DNA from: JAIQGF01 sp051006995
GTDB lineage: Bacteria > Acidobacteriota > Terriglobia > Terriglobales > Acidobacteriaceae
DNA: 64,000 nucleotides
Reading direction: 5' to 3'
Assembly (NCBI GenBank): GCA_051006995.1
Contig: JBPCSQ010000029.1
Location: forward strand, 186,001 to 250,000
The position numbers and the translations under genes are program-made. The notes under the pieces were generated by a model. It ran no database searches. It was not told the origin of the DNA and saw only the letters and a list, made by a program, of their open reading frames with translations. Shown piece by piece: positions 1 through 9,039 of the stretch. The stretch's first letter is position 1; each line of letters opens with the position of its first letter.

Positions 1-115
1 TGACGCCAATCTTGACCCAGGGATCGGAGAAGCTGAAATGCGTCACCCGCGAGCGCGGCGAACTGCGCGCCGGGCGGGCCGGTTGGGAGCGCGGAATTTT
101 GACTTTGAGTGCCAC
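1..115 (-). CDS. Possible 5' end of an unidentified gene, cut by the window edge
   Basis: An open frame on the minus strand can be read from a GTG at 115 to the window edge, ending in a plausible protein-like stretch (HFSFSDPWVKIGV). No Shine-Dalgarno site is visible in front of the GTG, and the frame stays open further upstream to about 227, so the start is a guess. The product is not recognised. Only about 38 residues are available. It lies downstream of the 113-aa protein in the same direction. Confidence 0.25.
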   Translation of the reverse strand, partial: MALKVKIPRSQPARPARSSPRSRVTHFSFSDPWVKIGV

Positions 116-358
116 CGTGAAAATCGTGCCGCCGGACGCGTCACTGACTGCCGCGCTGGCGCCTGATCCTCTCGTGCTGAGCGGCCGCTTTCCCTCACTG
201 AGACGGCGAACCGCCGCAAAACGTTATCCAGAAAACCCGGCGAAGAGGCGAAATCGCGGTTTGAAAGCCCGGCCAGAGGCTGACAGCATTGTAAATGAGC
301 GGAATACCTGTTGGTTCCGTTTCGCGGCTCGCCTGTGGGCGAAACCGAAGTGAACCTC
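116..358. other. Intergenic stretch with one weak stem-loop
   Basis: No convincing gene is present. A weak inverted repeat (GTTTCGC at about 337-343 against GCGAAAC at about 321-327 when read on the minus strand) lies just after the 113-aa gene and could form a hairpin there. It has no T-run, so it is not called a terminator. Confidence 0.3.
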
Positions 359-700
359 TCAGTAACTCTTATTCTTCGATGAAGGATGGAACTGCAGGTC
401 CAGCGGATAGGCCGGCAGGTTGACGTGCACCGTGTAATCCACGGAGATGCTCACCGTTTGCCCTTCCCGCCGCACATTGATTTGGTCTTGGGTGACGGGA
501 ATATCGAGTTCCTTGGCCTTTTGAAAAATGCTTTCGCGTATATCGTTTTCACTCTTGGCCGTGTAGGTATTCACGCGCGCTTCCTCGGCGATGACATCCT
601 GGAATTTGTAATTGCTGAAGTAGGGAGGAACCAGCACGAATACCGCGTAGATCGCGGCCACCATAAAAACAACGCCGAAGATTGCCCGTAGAGCCTTCAT
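359..700 (-). CDS. Small single-pass membrane protein, unknown function
   Basis: 113 residues with ATG start at 700. An N-terminal hydrophobic segment (about residues 7-26, FGVVFMVAAIYAVFVLV) is followed by a soluble domain of about 85 residues, so the protein is probably anchored in the inner membrane with the C-terminus outside. Its length and layout (one TM, then a short mixed alpha/beta domain) resemble DUF4845-type small proteins, but I cannot assign it firmly. It lies 57 nt downstream of proS in the same direction and may be co-transcribed with it. No catalytic motif is visible. Confidence 0.75.
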   Translation of the reverse strand: MKALRAIFGVVFMVAAIYAVFVLVPPYFSNYKFQDVIAEEARVNTYTAKSENDIRESIFQKAKELDIPVTQDQINVRREGQTVSISVDYTVHVNLPAYPLDLQFHPSSKNKSY

Positions 701-757
701 CGAGTCCCGCCTCCGCAGCCACGCCCCGGCGTGGTGGCACCCCGGATATAGCCGGCG

Positions 758-2524
758 TTACTGATTCTTGCGGAACATCGCCGCGAGGGTGTCGGTAATT
801 GCGGCGATACTAGCATCGTGAGACTCACGTGTCGAGCGGCGAAATACCTCAACTTGTCCCTGGGAAACCTTCTTGTTACCCACGTTAATCCGGAATGGGA
901 TACCCACCAGGTCGGCATCCTTGAACTTTACTCCGGGACGCTCGTCGCGGTCGTCGAAGAGAACGTCGTACCCCGCGGTCTCCAATTGTTGCGCGATCTC
1001 TTCGGCTACGGAACGCAGCTTTCCGTCGGCCACATTGATGGGTGTGACCACTACGTCAAAGGGCGCGATTTGCGCTGGCAGAAAGAATCCATCGTCGTCG
1101 TGATTTTCCTCGATGGCGGCGGTCAGGATGCGCTCGATTCCGATCCCGTAGCTGCCCATGATGGGCGTGACTTCCTTGCCGTCCTTGTCGAGGACGCGCG
1201 CCCCCATGGACTCCGAATATTTATAACCGAGCTTGAAGATGTGCCCGATTTCCACGGCTTTGGCGACCTTCAGCGGCGCGCCGCAGTTGGGGCAGCCTTC
1301 GCCTGCTTCGACCGCGCGCAGGTCGGCCCACTGCTCTTCCGCCACCGTGAAATCGCGCTGTGGCGTCACGTTACGCAGGTGATAGTCCTGTTTATTCGCT
1401 CCGGCGATCAGGTTCTTGCGGCCGAGCAACGCGCGGTCTACCAGCACTTTGGCCTTGATACCCTTGTAATGCCAGTTTTCTGAACCGATGGGGCCAAGAA
1501 ATCCCGCCGGAGACTTGAACACCCCTTCAATTTCTTCCGGATGCATAGGGCGAAAATCGGCGGTACCAATGGCGGCCGACAGCTTGGCCTCGTTGAGCTG
1601 GTGATCGCCGCGCAGGAAAGCCACCACCGGGATCTCGCCCGGCTTGCCTGGTTCGCCGACGGTTGCCATCAAAGCAAGCGTCTTCATCTTGTTCTTGGGC
1701 GAAACGCCGAGGTACTTCGCGACCTCCTCGATGGTCTTCATCCCCGGTGTGTGCACTTCAACCGGCTTGCCTTCGCCGACGGGCGCGTAGTCTTCTACTT
1801 CCTCCAGGCGCGAAGTCGCCTTCTCCAGGTTAGCGGCATACTTGCAGCTCGGGCAGCTCACCACCAGGTCCTCGCCTGCGTCGGTGTACACCATGAATTC
1901 GTGCGATTGTGAGCCGCCCATCGCGCCGGAATGCGCTTCGACCACCACATATTGCAAGCCGCAGCGGTCGAAGATGCGGCAGTAGGCGTCGTAATGCTTC
2001 TGGTAGGAAACATCCAGGCCGGCAGCATCCAGGTCAAATGAGTAGGAATCCTTCATCGTGAACTGCCGGACGCGCAACAGGCCGGACTTGGGCCGGGGCT
2101 CGTCGCGGAACTTGGACTGGATCTGATACCAGATTTGCGGCAACTGCTTGTAGCTGCGCAGCTCACGCCGCGCGATGGCGGTCATCACTTCCTCTTCGGT
2201 CATGCCGAGGCAAAGGTCGGCGCCCTTGCGGTCCTTGAGGCGAAACATGTTGTCGCCCATCACCGCCCAGCGTCCGCTCTCCTGCCAGATTTCCGCCGGA
2301 TGCAGGGCCGGCAGGTAGAATTCCTGGCCGATTTTGTCCATCTCTTCACGAACGATCCGGGTGATTTTCAGCATCGCCCGCTGGCCGAGAAACAGGTAGG
2401 AATAGATTCCGGCGGCGAGCTGGCGGACATAGCCGCCGCGCAGCAGGTACTTGTGACTGGCGACCTCGGCGTCGGCGGGAGCTTCGCGCAGTGTGGGAAC
2501 GAACAATTGCGACCAGCGGTGCAT
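758..2524 (-). CDS. proS: Prolyl-tRNA synthetase, bacterial type
   Basis: 588 residues, close to the usual 565-590 of bacterial-type ProRS. It charges tRNA-Pro with proline in the cytoplasm. The N-terminal class II catalytic core is visible (motif 2 region with RDEPRPKSGLLRVRQF, then TMKDSYSF). The central insertion that acts as an editing domain follows (about residues 225-385). Motif 3 is GSYGIGIER (about residue 446), and the C-terminal anticodon-binding domain begins near residue 475 (PFDVVVTPINV). ATG start at 2524. The gene is divergent from the polysaccharide locus starting at 2766, with about 240 nt between them. Confidence 0.97.
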   Translation of the reverse strand: MHRWSQLFVPTLREAPADAEVASHKYLLRGGYVRQLAAGIYSYLFLGQRAMLKITRIVREEMDKIGQEFYLPALHPAEIWQESGRWAVMGDNMFRLKDRKGADLCLGMTEEEVMTAIARRELRSYKQLPQIWYQIQSKFRDEPRPKSGLLRVRQFTMKDSYSFDLDAAGLDVSYQKHYDAYCRIFDRCGLQYVVVEAHSGAMGGSQSHEFMVYTDAGEDLVVSCPSCKYAANLEKATSRLEEVEDYAPVGEGKPVEVHTPGMKTIEEVAKYLGVSPKNKMKTLALMATVGEPGKPGEIPVVAFLRGDHQLNEAKLSAAIGTADFRPMHPEEIEGVFKSPAGFLGPIGSENWHYKGIKAKVLVDRALLGRKNLIAGANKQDYHLRNVTPQRDFTVAEEQWADLRAVEAGEGCPNCGAPLKVAKAVEIGHIFKLGYKYSESMGARVLDKDGKEVTPIMGSYGIGIERILTAAIEENHDDDGFFLPAQIAPFDVVVTPINVADGKLRSVAEEIAQQLETAGYDVLFDDRDERPGVKFKDADLVGIPFRINVGNKKVSQGQVEVFRRSTRESHDASIAAITDTLAAMFRKNQ

Positions 2525-2765
2525 GAACGTGCGGACCTCTCCAAGGAATTTTTCATTGTAAATGACGCCGCGGCGGACGCATATTCACCCAAGCGTGATT
2601 CGATGATCGCCGTGCCGCAGTTCGAACTCGTTAGGCGAGCCTGAACGATTGACAGTGCTGCCGCTCGATGCAACACTGAGCCCACAACCAACGCAGCCCC
2701 CGGCGCAAGACTCGGCGCATCGCGATGCGGGAAGGGCGGACTGCCGCTGATTCCTTGCTCCACCC
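2525..2765. other. Divergent intergenic region proS / polysaccharide locus
   Basis: About 240 nt between two genes pointing apart, so promoters for both should lie here. I see no consensus -35/-10 pair or operator that I would defend, and no small ORF with a ribosome binding site. Confidence 0.3.
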
Positions 2766-4022
2766 ATGCGTATCCTCTACATCAGCTATTTCGGCGTGCA
2801 GAAACACCTGGTGCAAACGCAGGTCGTTCCTTACCTGCGCGAACTGGCCGCCGCCGGCTGCCAAGTCGTCTTGCTTTCGTTCGAGGAGTCAACCGGGGAT
2901 CGCGCTGCCGCGCAGCGCGAGCGGGAACGGCTGGCCAAGCTGTTGACTGAATATGGAATTGCGTGGCACGCGCTTCGCTACCACAAGCGGCCGTCCTTGC
3001 CGGCAACCATTTACGACGTGGTTGCGGGCACGGTGTATGCCGCCGGACTGATGCTGCGTCGACGCTTTGACGTGGTCCATGCGCGCAGCCACGTTCCCGC
3101 AGTCATCGCCTTGTGCCTCAAGTCCCTCTTCGGCGTGCGCATGGTATTCGACCTGCGCGGTGTGATGGCGGAGGAATACGTGGATGCTGGCCGCTGGCGG
3201 CAGGGCGGCATCGCATACCGCTTGACCAAGTGGACCGAGACACGCGCCCTGCGCTCGGCGGACGGCATCGTCATGCTGACTCACAACATTCGAGAGGCGC
3301 TGATGGAGCGCTCGCCGGAGCTCCGCAAACGAAGAGGGGATATTGAGATCATCCCCTGCTGTGTGATGACCGACAAATACCATCCCCGCTTGCGCGAGCC
3401 GTCCCGAAAGCGCCTCGGCCTTGAAGACAAAAAGGTCATGGCCTATGTGGGCAGCCTTGGATCGTGGTACATGATGGAGGCGATGGCGCAGGCGTTTGCC
3501 GAGTTTCGCAACATGGATCCCTCCGCACATTTTCTTATCATCACGCAGAGCGAGTACGAGCTGATCACCACGCCTCTGCGGGCGCTGGGAGTGCCGGAAT
3601 CGGCGTACACGGTGATGACGGCGCCGGTGGAGGAAGTGCCGGGGCTGCTGATTGCGGCCGACTTTGCCATTTCTTTCATCCAACCCTGTTTCTCGAAGCG
3701 GTCGTCATCGCCAACGAAGATTGGCGAATATCTCGCGGCCGGCCTGCCCATCTTGACCAACGCCGGCATCGGCGATGTGGACGAGATTGTTACCGGAGAA
3801 CAGGTTGGAGTGCTGGTGGACGGCTTCGACCCGGGTAGCTACCAGGCTGCGCTGACCGCGGTCGCCACTCTGTTGAATGACGGTACGATCCAGGCCCGCT
3901 GCCGGGAAACAGCGGAGCGCAGGTTCGCCATGCATGGCGTCGGCCGAGAAGGCTACCTGCGCGTCTACCGGCGTTTGGGATTGCAACCCGCAGGAGCGAC
4001 GGCGTCAGGCGCCGGATCCTGA
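2766..4022 (+). CDS. Glycosyltransferase, GT4-like (GT-B fold)
   Basis: 418 residues, ATG start. The N-terminal half begins with a Rossmann-like strand (MRILYISYFG) and a variable acceptor domain; the C-terminal half carries the GT4-type nucleotide-sugar site, seen as VMAYVGSLGSWY (about 220) and SPTKIGEYLAAGLPILTN (about 317-334), where the conserved Glu of the family sits. It should transfer a sugar from a nucleotide donor to the growing lipid-linked repeat unit on the cytoplasmic side of the membrane. It is the first plus-strand gene of the polysaccharide locus and ends 13 nt before the convergent methyltransferase gene. The sugar and linkage cannot be told from sequence. Confidence 0.88.
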   Translation: MRILYISYFGVQKHLVQTQVVPYLRELAAAGCQVVLLSFEESTGDRAAAQRERERLAKLLTEYGIAWHALRYHKRPSLPATIYDVVAGTVYAAGLMLRRRFDVVHARSHVPAVIALCLKSLFGVRMVFDLRGVMAEEYVDAGRWRQGGIAYRLTKWTETRALRSADGIVMLTHNIREALMERSPELRKRRGDIEIIPCCVMTDKYHPRLREPSRKRLGLEDKKVMAYVGSLGSWYMMEAMAQAFAEFRNMDPSAHFLIITQSEYELITTPLRALGVPESAYTVMTAPVEEVPGLLIAADFAISFIQPCFSKRSSSPTKIGEYLAAGLPILTNAGIGDVDEIVTGEQVGVLVDGFDPGSYQAALTAVATLLNDGTIQARCRETAERRFAMHGVGREGYLRVYRRLGLQPAGATASGAGS

Positions 4023-4035
4023 CGGGCCGGGAGAA

Positions 4036-4881
4036 TCAGCAGTCGGCGCGAACACCCGCGGCGCACCAGAATGGCTGCTTATCGCTGAATCGGATATTGC
4101 GCAAGCCCGCGCTGAGCATCATTTCCTCGATCTCCGCTTTGGTGAAACGTCGCTCCAGCTTCGTACCAAAGCGATCCAATGCGTCCGTCCGCATGGCATA
4201 GAACGGGTATTCGCGATAGATCGCCAGCGGAAAAGCATCGACCCGCATGCCGCATCGTTCCGCCAACCCGGCGATGCACGCCAGCGGCCAATACACCACG
4301 GCAGCGATGACCTCGCAGATCAGACTGCGCAGGAAAAATGGTAGCCGCGAAATCCCACGGCGCAGCAGGTCAGTGATCTTCCAAAGAATCCGAAACCAGA
4401 CAGGGCGCGTTTCCAGTCCGTAATAGAGGTACAGCAGAAACTGACCGCCGGGTTTGAGCTTCCTGACGCAACAGCGCAGCGCCCCGGCAGTATCAGGAAC
4501 GTGGTGCAAGACACCGAGCGAGTAACCGAAGTCGAAGCTGCCGTCGGCCAGGGAATTCTGGTTGGCGGTACCTACGATGAACTCGCAGTTCGAACGGTCC
4601 GAGAGATTGGCTCGGGCAACTTGCAGCGCCATCTCGCTGGGATCAACGCAGGTGAGGTGTCCGGCGCGGGTCGCAACCAGGCGTGCCCACCGGCCCGAGC
4701 CGCAGCCCATGTCAAATCCCGTGGCGTTGGCGGGTAGAGCGCTCCAATCCATCACGGCAAAATACGCGTTGAAAGCGCGTAGAACGAATGCCTCCGACGC
4801 ACCAGCGTGATCGAACTTCGCCCACTCACGGCCGAAGGATTCGACAGTCGCGGTATCGACGTTGTCTTGCGGCTGTGGCAT
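4036..4881 (-). CDS. Class I SAM-dependent methyltransferase
   Basis: 281 residues, ATG at 4881. Motif I, the SAM-binding glycine loop, is GFDMGCGSGRWARLV (about residues 57-71), followed by an acidic residue at the end of strand 2 (LTCVDPSEMA) and a post-motif FDFGYSLGVLHHVPD typical of small-molecule methyltransferases (Methyltransf_11 type). The C-terminal part is longer than in minimal family members and holds hydrophobic stretches (residues about 165-215) that may contact membrane or lipid-linked substrate. Location inside the polysaccharide locus suggests it methylates a sugar or lipid-linked glycan. It is convergent with the preceding glycosyltransferase. Confidence 0.85.
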   Translation of the reverse strand: MPQPQDNVDTATVESFGREWAKFDHAGASEAFVLRAFNAYFAVMDWSALPANATGFDMGCGSGRWARLVATRAGHLTCVDPSEMALQVARANLSDRSNCEFIVGTANQNSLADGSFDFGYSLGVLHHVPDTAGALRCCVRKLKPGGQFLLYLYYGLETRPVWFRILWKITDLLRRGISRLPFFLRSLICEVIAAVVYWPLACIAGLAERCGMRVDAFPLAIYREYPFYAMRTDALDRFGTKLERRFTKAEIEEMMLSAGLRNIRFSDKQPFWCAAGVRADC

Positions 4882-4985
4882 AAGACGCGCACAGAATACA
4901 TCATCTCGGAACCGCCTTCTCGGCCGCCGACAGGGGCATGGCGAACGAATCGAAGGCTTCGGTTTTGCTGGTATTCTGTTACATA

Positions 4986-6059
4986 ATGCCCGAAACCAAG
5001 ATTCTGGTGATCACAGATTACCCGCTGGGTCGGGCGCCCGGCCCGCGCTTTCGTTATGAGCAGTATCTTAGCTATTTCCGCGAGACGGGCTTCGGGGTTG
5101 ATTTGGCGCCGTTTTACGACGGCCCCACCTGCGACATCCTTTATAAGCCCGGCTATCTGGCCCGGAAGACTTGGGGAGTTCTGCGGGGGTTCTTGCGGCG
5201 GATGAAATCGATCGCGCGAGTGAGCAACTACGAGTATGTATTCCTCTACCGCGAAGCGGCGCCCATTGGGCCTCCGCTCTTTGAGGCACTACTTTTCGCA
5301 CTGAAGAAGCGCGTGATCTATGACTTTGACGATGCCATCTTCCTGCGTAGCCAATCTGGCGTGAACCCCCTGGCGGCGTGGCTGAAATGGCCTTCGAAGG
5401 TCGCTTACGCAGTGCGACGGAGTTACAAGGTTTCGGTCTGCAATCCGTTCCTGGTCAATTGGGCGAAGCAATTCAACGACCGTGTCGTCCTGATTCCGAC
5501 TTCGATTGATCCGGAATATCACAGCCCGAGGCCGAAGAAGCACAGCGGAAGAATCGTGATTGGGTGGACCGGATCGCATTCCACCGCGCCATACCTCGAG
5601 TTGGTGCGGCCAGTATTGCGGCGTCTGGAGCAAGATTACGATTTCGATTTTCAGGTTATCTGCGACACCGACCCAGGGTTTCCCGAGCTGCGGAACTATC
5701 GCTTTTTGCCCTGGCGAAGGGAAACCGAGATTGAAGACCTGAACGAAATTGATATCGGAATCATGCCGGTGCCGGAAGGTACGTGGGAAAAGGGCAAAGT
5801 GGGGTTCAAAGCCATCCAGTATTCCGCCATGGGAATCGCGCCGGTTGTCTCCGAGGTCGGCTCCGGACATGAGGTGGTGCAGGACGGAACCACGGGGCTG
5901 GTGGTAAGGAATACCGAGGACGATTGGGTGGAGGCGCTGGCCAGCCTGCTCCGAGAACCGCAGCGCATCACGACGCTGGGAAGGGCGGCACGCGAATACA
6001 TTCTGCAAGGATACTCAGTGCCCGCACTCCGGGAGCGTTATCGCGGACTCTTCAACTGA
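4986..6059 (+). CDS. Glycosyltransferase, GT4-like (GT-B fold)
   Basis: 357 residues from ATG 4986. An upstream ATG at 4938 is in frame, but the added 16 residues are not family-like, whereas MPETKILVITDYPLG is a typical GT-B start. A strand-helix pattern follows, with GWTGSHSTAPYL (about 190) and KVGFKAIQYSAMGIAPVVSEVGSG (about 275-300) as donor-site elements. The latter replaces the usual E-x7-E pattern with a K/Q-rich version, so the donor pocket may differ from classic GT4 members. It probably adds one residue of the repeat unit. It ends 3 nt before the next gene, so the two are likely one transcript. Confidence 0.83.
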   Translation: MPETKILVITDYPLGRAPGPRFRYEQYLSYFRETGFGVDLAPFYDGPTCDILYKPGYLARKTWGVLRGFLRRMKSIARVSNYEYVFLYREAAPIGPPLFEALLFALKKRVIYDFDDAIFLRSQSGVNPLAAWLKWPSKVAYAVRRSYKVSVCNPFLVNWAKQFNDRVVLIPTSIDPEYHSPRPKKHSGRIVIGWTGSHSTAPYLELVRPVLRRLEQDYDFDFQVICDTDPGFPELRNYRFLPWRRETEIEDLNEIDIGIMPVPEGTWEKGKVGFKAIQYSAMGIAPVVSEVGSGHEVVQDGTTGLVVRNTEDDWVEALASLLREPQRITTLGRAAREYILQGYSVPALRERYRGLFN

Positions 6060-6062
6060 GCT

Positions 6063-7010
6063 ATGCATATGAACCAGGACACGCGCATTTACATCGCCGG
6101 ATGCGGCGGCATGCTGGGGGCGGCTGTGTATCGCCAGTTCAGCGCGGTTGCCAGCGTCGAGGCAACCGACATCGACGTGAACGAGTCGTGGCTCACTTTT
6201 GGCGATGTTCGCGATTACGACGCTATCCGGGAATCGGTTCTGAATTTCCGGCCGGCCCTTATCGTGAATCTTGCCGCCCACACCGACATGGAATATTGCG
6301 AACGCAATGCCCAGGACGCGTGGCTGACGAACGCATTCGGCTCGGAGAATCTCGCCGTGGTTGCCAACGAACTGAATGTCCCCTACGTTTACATCTCGAC
6401 CGCGGGCATTTTTGGCGGAGAAAAAGCGGAATTCAACGACTACGACGATCCGCTCCCGCTCTCGGTTTACGCGAAATCAAAGTATGCCGGGGAACGGTTC
6501 GTCCGCGAGCACGTTTCGCGCTTCTACGTTGTCCGCGCCGGCTGGATGATGGGAGGCGGGCCGCGGAAGGACAAGAAGTTCGTCAACAAGATTTACAAGC
6601 AGCTTGCCGCCGGAGCCAGAGAATTGTTCGCCGTGGACGACAAGGCGGGCACCCCGAGCTACACGGAAGATTTTGCGCGCGGGCTCCTGGCGCTGGTCCA
6701 ATCCGGTCGCTATGGGGTGTACAACCAGGTGTGCGAAGGCTCTGCCAGCCGCTATGACGTAGCTGTCGAGTTGGTGCGCTGCCTCGGTTTGCAGGACCAG
6801 GTCAAAGTCACCCCGGTGAGTTCGGAGTGGTTCAAATCCGAATATTTCGCGCCGCGTCCTGCCAGCGAAAGGCTGGTCTGCCTGAAATTGCGGGCGCTGG
6901 GTCTTTATCTCATGCGTCATTGGAAGGTCAGCCTCGCCGAATACGCTGGACAGTTTCCACCTCTTTGTTCCGCGGCCAACGCTACACGCACCAAGGGTTC
7001 GGCAGTCTAA
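6063..7010 (+). CDS. dTDP-4-dehydrorhamnose reductase family (RmlD-like) SDR
   Basis: 315 residues. The N-terminal Rossmann fingerprint IYIAGCGGMLG (about residues 8-18) matches the RmlD/MAT2B type, followed by LIVNLAAHTDMEYCERN and the catalytic YAKSKYAGE (Tyr-x3-Lys, about 136-144). RmlD reduces dTDP-4-keto-L-rhamnose to dTDP-L-rhamnose with NAD(P)H. No rmlA, rmlB or rmlC lies in the window, so either those genes are elsewhere or this enzyme acts on another 4-keto nucleotide sugar. Start is ATG 6063, with ATG 6069 two codons later as alternative. Its stop directly abuts the asnB-like start codon. Confidence 0.82.
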   Translation: MHMNQDTRIYIAGCGGMLGAAVYRQFSAVASVEATDIDVNESWLTFGDVRDYDAIRESVLNFRPALIVNLAAHTDMEYCERNAQDAWLTNAFGSENLAVVANELNVPYVYISTAGIFGGEKAEFNDYDDPLPLSVYAKSKYAGERFVREHVSRFYVVRAGWMMGGGPRKDKKFVNKIYKQLAAGARELFAVDDKAGTPSYTEDFARGLLALVQSGRYGVYNQVCEGSASRYDVAVELVRCLGLQDQVKVTPVSSEWFKSEYFAPRPASERLVCLKLRALGLYLMRHWKVSLAEYAGQFPPLCSAANATRTKGSAV

Positions 7011-8978
7011 ATGTGCGGCATCGCTGGAATTGTGGACTACGACGGCGGGGGCGAAGTCCTGCGCAACATCGTCTCCTCGATGACGCAAACGCTGGCGCAT
7101 CGCGGCCCTGACGGAAGCGATGTCTGGGTGGATGCCGGCACGCCGAGCTGTGCCCTCGGACATCGCCGCCTGGCGATCATTGACTTGAGCCCAACCGGCG
7201 CCCAGCCCATGCTCTCCGCGTCCGGCCGTTATGCGATCACGTTCAACGGCGAAATCTACAACTTCCGCGAATTACGCACAGAACTGCAGAGCCATGCTGC
7301 CTTTCGCGGCATATCCGACACCGAAGTCATGCTGGCCGGATTCGAAACGTGGGGGATTGAACCCACGCTGAAGCGGCTGAATGGGATGTTTGCCTTCGCG
7401 GTCTGGGATCGGCGCGACCGCACGCTCTACCTGGCCCGCGACCGCTTCGGCGAAAAGCCTCTGTACTACGGCTGGATGCGCAATGGCTTCCTGTTTGGCT
7501 CGGAACTGAAGGCGCTAGCCGCGCATCAGGATTTTGTCGCTGAAGTTGATGCCGGACCTTTGCCAATCTACCTGCGTCTCGGATACATTCCTGCGCCCTT
7601 CTCGATTTACAAAGGCGTGCGTAAATTGCCGCAAGCCCATTTTCTCGTGGTGAAGCCTGGGGAGCAGTACGCCGAGCCGCAACCTTATTGGTCATTGCTC
7701 GATGTCGCCGGGCGCGGCGTGCGCGCGCAATTCACCGGGACAGCCGAGGAAGCGACGGAAGAGCTCGAGCGCCTGCTCTTGCGCGCCGTGTCGTTAAGGA
7801 TGATCTCGGATGTGCCGCTGGGGGCATTGCTTTCAGGCGGCGTCGATTCCTCCACCGTGGTTGCCCTGATGCAGGAGCAGAGCAGGCGCCCGGTGCGGAC
7901 GTTTTCCATTGGCTTCCGCGAATTCGGCTTCGACGAGAGTGCGTACGCGCGTCCGGTCGCCAGGCACCTGGGCACGGATCACACCGAACTGCAGGTGACC
8001 GCCGCTGACGCTCTGGCCGTGGTGCCGCGCCTGCCGGTCCTGTACGACGAGCCTTTCGCCGATGCGTCACAGATTCCCACCACCCTGGTCGCCGGCTTGG
8101 CGCGCCGGAGTGTCACCGTCGCTCTCAGTGGGGATTCCGGGGACGAGGTCTTCGCCGGATATAACCGGCACCTCTGGCACGGAACCATACAGCGGCTCGC
8201 GGCAATCCCTCACCCAGCGCGCAGAGCGGCAGCGGCCGCGATGACTTCGCTCTCTCCGGCGCAATGGGACCGTCTGTTGCGTGTACCGGGACGGTTATCG
8301 CGCGCCACGCAGGCCAAAGGCGAGAATGTTTACAAGTTTGCCGGCGCGCTCAAGGCAAGAACGCCACGGGACGTCTATCTCCACTATGTGGGTGTTTGGC
8401 CGGACGCGCACAAGGCTGTGCTGGCTGGCGACGGCAGTGATCTACGTCTGGACGATCTGTACCGCTGGCCCGATTTCCCCGATTTCGTGCACCAGATGAT
8501 GTACATGGACATGATGACGTACATGGCGGATGACATTCTGGTGAAAGTGGATCGCGCCAGCATGTCGGTCGCGCTGGAAACTCGGGTGCCATTCCTCGAT
8601 CCCGATGTGGTGGAATTTGCCTGGCGCCTGCCGCTGTCCATGAAAATTTCGGGACGCACCAGTAAGTGGATCCTTCGGCAAATCCTCTATCGCCGAGTGC
8701 CGAAAAACATGGTGGACCGGCCCAAAATGGGGTTTGCGTTCCCGATTGCCGCCTGGCTGCGAAGTGAGTTGCGCGACTGGGCCGAGCCGCTGCTTTCTTC
8801 AGACGCGCTGCGCGACAATGCCTTGAATCCGCTGCCCATACGGCGCAAATGGAAGGAACACCTTTCGGGACGCCGCAATTGGAACAACGAGTTGTGGCAC
8901 GTTCTGATGTATCAGCAGTGGATGACTTCCTCTCCGCTGGCCCGTAAAGACACGCGGACGGCCACCATGGACGGCTAG
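7011..8978 (+). CDS. asnB: Asparagine synthase-like glutamine amidotransferase
   Basis: 655 residues. Cys2 (MCGIAGIVDY) is the glutaminase nucleophile of class II amidotransferases, and RGPDGSDVW follows in the Ntn domain. The C-terminal synthase domain has the PP-loop SGGVDSST (about 277-284) for ATP pyrophosphate chemistry and SGDSGDEVFAGYNRH. It could make asparagine; in O-antigen and capsule loci the same family (for example WbpS-like enzymes) amidates uronic acids. Its start codon follows the rmlD-like stop with no gap, and it sits between sugar genes, so amidation of a glycan is the favoured inference, not proven. Full length for AsnB (usually 550-660). Confidence 0.9.
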   Translation: MCGIAGIVDYDGGGEVLRNIVSSMTQTLAHRGPDGSDVWVDAGTPSCALGHRRLAIIDLSPTGAQPMLSASGRYAITFNGEIYNFRELRTELQSHAAFRGISDTEVMLAGFETWGIEPTLKRLNGMFAFAVWDRRDRTLYLARDRFGEKPLYYGWMRNGFLFGSELKALAAHQDFVAEVDAGPLPIYLRLGYIPAPFSIYKGVRKLPQAHFLVVKPGEQYAEPQPYWSLLDVAGRGVRAQFTGTAEEATEELERLLLRAVSLRMISDVPLGALLSGGVDSSTVVALMQEQSRRPVRTFSIGFREFGFDESAYARPVARHLGTDHTELQVTAADALAVVPRLPVLYDEPFADASQIPTTLVAGLARRSVTVALSGDSGDEVFAGYNRHLWHGTIQRLAAIPHPARRAAAAAMTSLSPAQWDRLLRVPGRLSRATQAKGENVYKFAGALKARTPRDVYLHYVGVWPDAHKAVLAGDGSDLRLDDLYRWPDFPDFVHQMMYMDMMTYMADDILVKVDRASMSVALETRVPFLDPDVVEFAWRLPLSMKISGRTSKWILRQILYRRVPKNMVDRPKMGFAFPIAAWLRSELRDWAEPLLSSDALRDNALNPLPIRRKWKEHLSGRRNWNNELWHVLMYQQWMTSSPLARKDTRTATMDG

Positions 8979-9039
8979 GTCTAAGCATGAGGACCGCAGC
9001 CGAGCAGAAACCGTCGGCTATCGAACTGCATTCATCTGT

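Noticed and set aside
12..353. Plus-strand open frame near the left edge
   Set aside because: Composition is Arg/Ala-rich without domain pattern or ribosome binding site, and the minus strand carries a more protein-like frame in part of it.
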